This document shows, in pieces, positions 60,263-64,000 of a stretch of 64,000 nt of DNA. This DNA comes from Deltaproteobacteria bacterium UBA2409 (GTDB taxonomy: Bacteria > Bdellovibrionota_C > UBA2361 > DDRT01), in NCBI GenBank assembly GCA_002343185.1, contig DDRT01000003.1, forward strand, positions 25,699 through 89,698. Direction: 5' to 3'. Position numbers and translations under genes: made by a program. The notes below the pieces were generated by a model. That model was not told the DNA's origin, searched no databases, and was given only the letters and a program-made list of their open reading frames with translations. How positions within the stretch are numbered: position 1 is the first letter of the stretch; each line of letters opens with the position of its first letter.

Positions 60263-61966
60263 ATGCGATATGTTGTTTTATCCGTTTTAGTCATTTCCCA
60301 AGCATTTGCTGTCCCATCATCAAACGATATGAGTCAGTGTCTAAAAACCTCTGTTTCTAAAATGGATAAAAATGCGATCAAGACAGCTTCAAAAGATCTT
60401 ACAAAAAAAATCGAAAGCTCTTACAAAGACATAGGAGCATCCTATTACCAGGAAGCAGTAAGGCTAGCTAAAGCAGTAAATCAGATTACTGAAGGAGAGT
60501 ATGGTGATTTTAATGGAATAAGAGAACAGTTCACACAAACTTTTGAAAACTACAAAAATTCACTTGAGATCTTAAAGGGAACTGAAGGTCTAAAGGCTGC
60601 CCTTGAAAAGCGTGTAGCAGAGATTAATTCACTTGCTACAACTAGATTAGATAGTCTTAAAAATTCAGTTGATCCAAAACGAATTGCAAAAAGTGTTAGT
60701 GGAACCCTAAAGGGACAGTACGAAGGACTTATGACTAAAGCAGGGTCACTCGAAGATAAGTTTGACTCGATGGGAGCTACAGTTGAGGAGTTAAAAAAAT
60801 TCAATCCTAATACCTCGCTAGAAGACAGAAAAAAAACAGAGGCTGATCTTAAATCTCAGACTGAAGATATGATTCAAGATTCCCAAGAAGTAATCACATC
60901 AGGTCAGCAGATTGGTAGTGTGCTTTCTTCTTCAAAATCATTATCAGATTCTCTGTCTAATGTGAGCTCAGTATCGCAGGCGCAAAATCTTATCAATCAG
61001 GCAAACGTACCACCTGAAACAAAAGCTGCTCATCAGGAAGCTCTTTCAAAAGTTAGTGGAGGTCAACAAACACTTTCCCAGTTTAAGCAGGATTCAGCTA
61101 AAAACAGTCAGGAACTTGCAGCTGAAATTCAAAAAAACCAAAGTGCAATTTCGGATGCTCAATCAGTTTTAGCAAAAGCGGAAAATTTTCAAGTGCTACT
61201 TAATGGAGGATTTAGCTCAAGTCTTGAAACTGCAAAAGCTGCTACTGATTTTCTTCAATCTGTAAGACCAGAGCAGGGTAGACTTGGAAGTTACGTTGAA
61301 TCAGGATTAGGGCTTGTTGGTAAATATCAGGAGATAGGACAAAGTGGTAATCCTGTAGCACTCATCACTTCATTTCAAAATGAACTTCTTAGTGAAAGGG
61401 GAGTTCTTTTAGGCGAAATTTCTCAGATTAATAATGCTCTTCCAGGACTACAACAAAACTTTCAAGGGGCACAGAATCTTTTTCAACAGGGGCTACCAGG
61501 ATATGTTCAAGGCTTTCAGAGCTTTATGAATGTGCAGGGTCAGTTAGCACAGGCTCGTTCAGCTTTAGAGGAGGCAAGAAGCATTCTTGAGTTTGGAGAG
61601 GGAAGCGAAGCAGTTTTAATGGCAACTAATGTTGCATTTGAGCAGCTTCAGCCAGTTATTGAATGTGTTCATCCCTGGATGAAATACATAACGATGGCAG
61701 CACTTCTAACCAGAGGACAGCTAAACTTTTTTGATATTTTCAAAGGAATCGCTGCAAAATCAAATATACCAAACTGCAAAAAAGGTGTTTATATAAAGAA
61801 GCTTGGTAGATGCCATGTTCCAAAACATAAGCAGTTACGAATTGCAGTAGAAAAATCTAAAAAACTATCTAAAAAAATACAAAGAGAGATAAAAGCACAG
61901 CTCAATTTCTCAGGTAAAGTTGCTAACCTAAAGGCACTTAGGGTTCATGTGTTAAGTTTGAGATAG
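60263..61966 (+). CDS. secreted coiled-coil protein with basic C-terminal domain
   Basis: A 567-residue protein with signal peptide (VVLSVLVISQAFA). Residues 30-430 form a long helical, Gln/Ser/Lys-rich rod with coiled-coil heptads. The C-terminal 130 residues are different: CVHPWMKYITMAALLTRGQL with two helices, then a Cys-containing basic tail (CKKGVYIKKLGRCHVPKHK). Its divergent pairing with the TraW-like operon suggests a shared function. No family recognised; a TraH-like role is conceivable but not shown. Confidence 0.65.
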   Translation: MRYVVLSVLVISQAFAVPSSNDMSQCLKTSVSKMDKNAIKTASKDLTKKIESSYKDIGASYYQEAVRLAKAVNQITEGEYGDFNGIREQFTQTFENYKNSLEILKGTEGLKAALEKRVAEINSLATTRLDSLKNSVDPKRIAKSVSGTLKGQYEGLMTKAGSLEDKFDSMGATVEELKKFNPNTSLEDRKKTEADLKSQTEDMIQDSQEVITSGQQIGSVLSSSKSLSDSLSNVSSVSQAQNLINQANVPPETKAAHQEALSKVSGGQQTLSQFKQDSAKNSQELAAEIQKNQSAISDAQSVLAKAENFQVLLNGGFSSSLETAKAATDFLQSVRPEQGRLGSYVESGLGLVGKYQEIGQSGNPVALITSFQNELLSERGVLLGEISQINNALPGLQQNFQGAQNLFQQGLPGYVQGFQSFMNVQGQLAQARSALEEARSILEFGEGSEAVLMATNVAFEQLQPVIECVHPWMKYITMAALLTRGQLNFFDIFKGIAAKSNIPNCKKGVYIKKLGRCHVPKHKQLRIAVEKSKKLSKKIQREIKAQLNFSGKVANLKALRVHVLSLR

Positions 61967-61972
61967 TGGGAG

Positions 61973-62031
61973 GATCTGTCGTCTGCGCCAGCAGACGAAG
62001 AGAAAAAACGGGGGTCAGGCCTACCAGGGGA
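61973..62031. repeat. family A repeat, partial
   Basis: A divergent copy: the nested dyad CGTCTGC-GCCA-GCAGACG corresponds to the GTCCGC/GCGGAC core, followed by GGGGGTCAGGCCTACCAGGG. It starts 6 bp after the 60263 stop. Confidence 0.7.
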
Positions 62032-62229
62032 AGAAAATAGGTAAACCCAGCGCAGTTGAATTTTGAGCTGCAGCGAAAAATTCAACTGTAGCTTGGGCTA
62101 GCGCGGCTTCGCTAAGCCGCGCCGTAGACAACACATAAACCCTGTGTTGTTTGAACACATGACTGCCCATATATTTCTTCTAAGCCAGAGTAGAGTATTT
62201 TTTCGGCGCAGGGTTTAGTGTTTTTTGCG
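62032..62229. repeat. degenerate repeat-like spacer
   Basis: This is the middle of a 380-bp gap between the 60263 gene and the ORF6N gene. It contains dyads such as GGCTTCGCTAAGCC and GTTGAATTTTGAGC paired with AATTCAACTG, plus a partial family B motif GGCGCAGGGTTTAG (about 62208-62221). No gene was seen. Confidence 0.5.
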
Positions 62230-62320
62230 GCTCGCCTTGGCTTCGCCAAGAGCTCGCTCGCCCTGCTATGCTCATTCTGTTTTGAGCTTTTCAAGCTCAA
62301 AACTGATTCGCGCAGGGTTT
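62230..62320 (-). repeat. repeat family B, copy 3
   Basis: Carries CTTGGCTTCGCCAAGAG, GCTCGCCCTGCTATGCTCAT and the dyad TTTTGAGCTTTTCAAGCTCA, then TTCGCGCAGGGTTT. It closely matches copy 2 at 44.5 kb. It ends about 27 bp before the ORF6N stop. Confidence 0.85.
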
Positions 62321-62346
62321 AGATAGGAAGCTAACGCCTTTGCAAT

Positions 62347-62835
62347 CTAAAACCCTATCCTTCGTTTTGGCGGAATTTCAGTTTCACTCATTAACTTTTT
62401 TATCGCTTCGAAGACTATTCTAAAGTTACCATCATATTTCTGTTCAAGTTCAGTGAGACGTCTTTGAATATGTTCATTAGATGCAATTAGAGACCTTAGC
62501 TTGACGAATGTTCTGATAATTTGAACATTAATCTCGATTGCTCGCTCACTTCTAAGTACGCTCGAAAGCATTGCAACCCCCTGCTCGTTAAAAGCATATG
62601 GAGCGCTTCGTCTTCCTCCCCTCTGCTTTGAGGTCACAAATTGTGACCTCAAAGCTCTAACTTCCTGAAAGGACAGTAAAAACATAAAGTCAGTTGGAAA
62701 ACGCTTAATGTTCCTTTTTACAGATTGTATGAGAACTTTTGTTTCGACTTCATAAAGTTTTGCTAGATCCTGATCAAGCATTACTCGCTGACCTCGAATA
62801 AGATAAATTAGCCCCTCGATCGAAAAATCCCTCAC
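62347..62835 (-). CDS. ORF6N-domain protein
   Basis: A 162-residue protein with the ORF6N domain at the N-terminus: LIYLIRGQRVMLDQDLAKLY, KRFPTDFMFLLSFQEVRAL and YAFNEQGVAMLSSVLRSERA. The C-terminal half is a coiled coil. ORF6N occurs in phage antirepressor-like and orphan chromosomal genes; its action, presumably DNA or protein binding, is not firmly known. A broken relative sits beside tRNA-Leu at 50 kb. Confidence 0.85.
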   Translation of the reverse strand: MRDFSIEGLIYLIRGQRVMLDQDLAKLYEVETKVLIQSVKRNIKRFPTDFMFLLSFQEVRALRSQFVTSKQRGGRRSAPYAFNEQGVAMLSSVLRSERAIEINVQIIRTFVKLRSLIASNEHIQRRLTELEQKYDGNFRIVFEAIKKLMSETEIPPKRRIGF

Positions 62836-62889
62836 TATTCTTCTATCGAGTCTTTCTATAGAAAGTTTACATTATTTAATAAATAGAAA

Positions 62890-62949
62890 GAGGGTCAGGC
62901 CTGCCAGCCTGACCAGGCAAGAATTATGTCTGATCAGGTTTTTAAACCT
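62890..62949. repeat. family A repeat, partial
   Basis: GAGGGTCAGGCCTGCCAGCC, then GACCAGGCAAGAATTATGTC and TGATCAGGTTTTTAAACCT, resembling the inner arms of family A. It lies in the 211-bp gap between the biotinyl protein stop and the ORF6N start. Confidence 0.7.
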
Positions 62950-62973
62950 TACCTATATTGAACAAATCCGTTA

Positions 62974-63025
62974 ACCGTGACCGTAGGCTTGAGCGTGAGC
63001 TTAAGATCACGCCTACGCTCACGGT
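62974..63025. repeat. inverted repeat ACCGTGACCGTAGGC/GCCTACGCTCACGGT
   Basis: Arms of 15 bp with one mismatch around a 22-nt loop that itself contains GAGCGTGAGC. It lies about 20 bp beyond the biotinyl protein stop. Unlike family A in sequence; the only copy noticed. Confidence 0.75.
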
Positions 63026-63046
63026 CAAGTTGAGGATCTCTTACCC

Positions 63047-63430
63047 CTAACCAATCTTACAGATCTGAGTACCTTTTTTTACTTCAGCACCTTCGACTGC
63101 TTGTAGTTCATATATTTTACCCGAAGAGGGAGCTGTCACCTGATTCTCCATCTTCATCGCTTCAATAGTGCAGATAAGATCTCCCTCAGTGACAAGATCT
63201 CCCTCTTTAAAAAATACCTTTGTAATTAGTCCTGCATAAGGAGATAAGATTTCACCAGATTTTTTAACCAAAGACGATGATCCAAAGCCGGCTCTTTTCA
63301 CTTCTTTCGAAGAAAGAATAGCTTTTACCTCCTTTCCATTCACTAAAACCGAGTATTCGGCTCCTTTGATATTCGTCACCGAAACTTCGTGTTTATTCCC
63401 TTCAATTGAAACAAAAAAAGACCGCTTCAT
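63047..63430 (-). CDS. biotinyl domain protein (carboxyl carrier)
   Basis: A 127-residue biotin carrier of an acyl-CoA carboxylase. The C-terminal biotinyl fold has EAMKMENQV with the biotinylated Lys93 and the flanking GLITKVFFKEGDLV ... VEGAEVKKGTQI strands. The N-terminal 50 residues (SIEGNKHEVSVTN) resemble the small beta-rich linker of methylmalonyl/propionyl-CoA carboxylase carriers. Its ATG overlaps the upstream 44-residue gene by ATGA. BirA at 38.3 kb would modify it. Confidence 0.92.
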   Translation of the reverse strand: MKRSFFVSIEGNKHEVSVTNIKGAEYSVLVNGKEVKAILSSKEVKRAGFGSSSLVKKSGEILSPYAGLITKVFFKEGDLVTEGDLICTIEAMKMENQVTAPSSGKIYELQAVEGAEVKKGTQICKIG

Positions 63431-63561
63431 CCTTCCTCATTCATTAGATGAGTGATAACTACTGAAAGCGCACAGAGCTCATCTTCACTTAAAAGGTCGA
63501 AAACAAAAGGTATCTCAGATGGAGCAAAACTGCTCCAATAATCATAAAGGGATGTTTCCAT
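63427..63561 (-). CDS. 44-residue protein between carboxyltransferase and biotinyl genes
   Basis: A small gene overlapping its upstream neighbour by 20 nt and its downstream neighbour by ATGA. It starts [18 protein letters not shown] and ends with a helix around [18 protein letters not shown]. The helix pattern S-x-(D/E)-E-L-x-A-L-x-V-V resembles epsilon subunits of actinobacterial acyl-CoA carboxylases, which stabilise the complex; small OadG-like subunits are another possibility. Coding is supported by tight two-sided coupling, but no homology was tested. Confidence 0.6.
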   Translation of the reverse strand: METSLYDYWSSFAPSEIPFVFDLLSEDELCALSVVITHLMNEEG

Positions 63562-64000
63562 GTTTTCTTTTTGGTGTTGATGTTGATTTAGTTAAAAGTC
63601 TTTTAAAACTTTCGATTACAATCGGTCTTGTTTTTGATGGTTCAATTACTGCATCTATAAATCCTAAACTTGCAGCATCCCAAGGGTTAGCAAGTGTATC
63701 TTTATAGTTAGCTATAAGTTCAGCTCTTTTTTGAACAGGATCTTTGGCTGATTCTATCTCTTTTCTGAAAATAATATTCACTGCTCCTTCAGGCCCCATT
63801 ACAGCAATTTCCGCAGTGGGATAGGCAAAATTAAAATCTGCTCGAATATGTTTTGAGCTCATCACATCATATGCACCACCATATGCTTTTCTTGTAATCA
63901 CTGTTACTTTTGGCACTGTAGCCTCGGCGAAGGCATAAAGAAGCTTTGCTCCATGCCTTATGATTCCTCCATGTTCCTGCTCAACTCCTGGAAGAAATCC
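63542..64000 (-). CDS. acyl-CoA carboxylase carboxyltransferase subunit (PccB-like), C-terminal part
   Basis: The frame continues past the window edge, so 153 residues of the C-terminal carboxyltransferase domain are seen. It has [38 protein letters not shown] and the oxyanion-hole glycines upstream in [20 protein letters not shown]. This matches propionyl/methylmalonyl-type beta subunits. With the 44-residue protein and the biotin carrier it forms the operon's downstream half; the biotin carboxylase gene is not visible. Confidence 0.92.
   Translation of the reverse strand, partial: GFLPGVEQEHGGIIRHGAKLLYAFAEATVPKVTVITRKAYGGAYDVMSSKHIRADFNFAYPTAEIAVMGPEGAVNIIFRKEIESAKDPVQKRAELIANYKDTLANPWDAASLGFIDAVIEPSKTRPIVIESFKRLLTKSTSTPKRKHGNIPL

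Noticed and set aside
62112..62300. Minus-strand frame reading SSKQNEHSRAS
   Set aside because: Same reason as the 44.4-kb frame: it is part of a dispersed family B repeat.
1..64000. CRISPR array
   Set aside because: No run of regularly spaced 24-40 nt direct repeats was seen; all repeats found are palindromes or single pairs.

Overview
The window looks like one continuous chromosomal stretch from a low-GC, Gram-negative bacterium. It encodes LpxC (lipid A synthesis), many lipobox lipoproteins, two PEP-CTERM proteins and housekeeping genes in their usual clusters. The lineage cannot be fixed from sequence alone. A deltaproteobacterial, Bdellovibrionota or other poorly sampled proteobacteria-like lineage would fit. 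No CRISPR array, rRNA gene or complete transposase gene was seen.

Layout. 1-7.9 kb: tail of tRNA-Ala, yajQ, ndk, rlmN, a DUF1295 membrane enzyme, a penicillin-acylase-family lipoprotein, an Lrp/AsnC regulator and a small RluA-type pseudouridine synthase. 8-18.3 kb: the classical rimP-nusA-ylxR-infB-rbfA-nrnA-truB translation cluster, then purA, an unusual response regulator-LpxC fusion and a substrate-binding lipoprotein. 18.5-31.1 kb: an accessory block of secreted, lipoprotein and orphan genes, including a 994-residue protein and a PEP-CTERM protein. 31.2-39.6 kb: a Phd/PIN toxin-antitoxin pair, ribD, dnaE, a PerM-type transporter and nadC-birA-coaX. 39.7-49.8 kb: a glycosyltransferase, a Flp-pilin-like protein beside a G10 tract, a second PEP-CTERM protein, a nucleotidyltransferase pair, polysaccharide pyruvyl transferase, purN, cutA, mrp, secG and tRNA-Leu. 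49.8-55.5 kb: a decayed ORF6N gene at the tRNA, an enolase-superfamily enzyme, mreB with a GAF/degenerate-GGDEF partner, a FliG-like protein and clpX. 55.6-62 kb: a divergent locus with three exported proteins in the order of F-plasmid TraW-TraU-TrbC, flanked by two large coiled-coil proteins. 62-64 kb: an intact ORF6N gene and a biotin-dependent acyl-CoA carboxylase operon with a 44-residue gene between its two larger genes.

Two themes run through the window. First, two families of palindromic repeats lie almost without exception just after gene 3' ends, which suggests a role in transcript ends. Second, several accessory genes have a -10-like element only 6-11 bp before the start codon, which predicts leaderless or nearly leaderless mRNAs. 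Other genes here have ordinary Shine-Dalgarno sites. The points I consider most likely to be new are the response regulator-LpxC fusion, the isolated TraW/TraU/TrbC-like export locus, the G10 tract controlling a pilin-like operon, and the small coupled carboxylase gene. All functional calls come from reading the sequence and recalling family motifs; no database search was possible.
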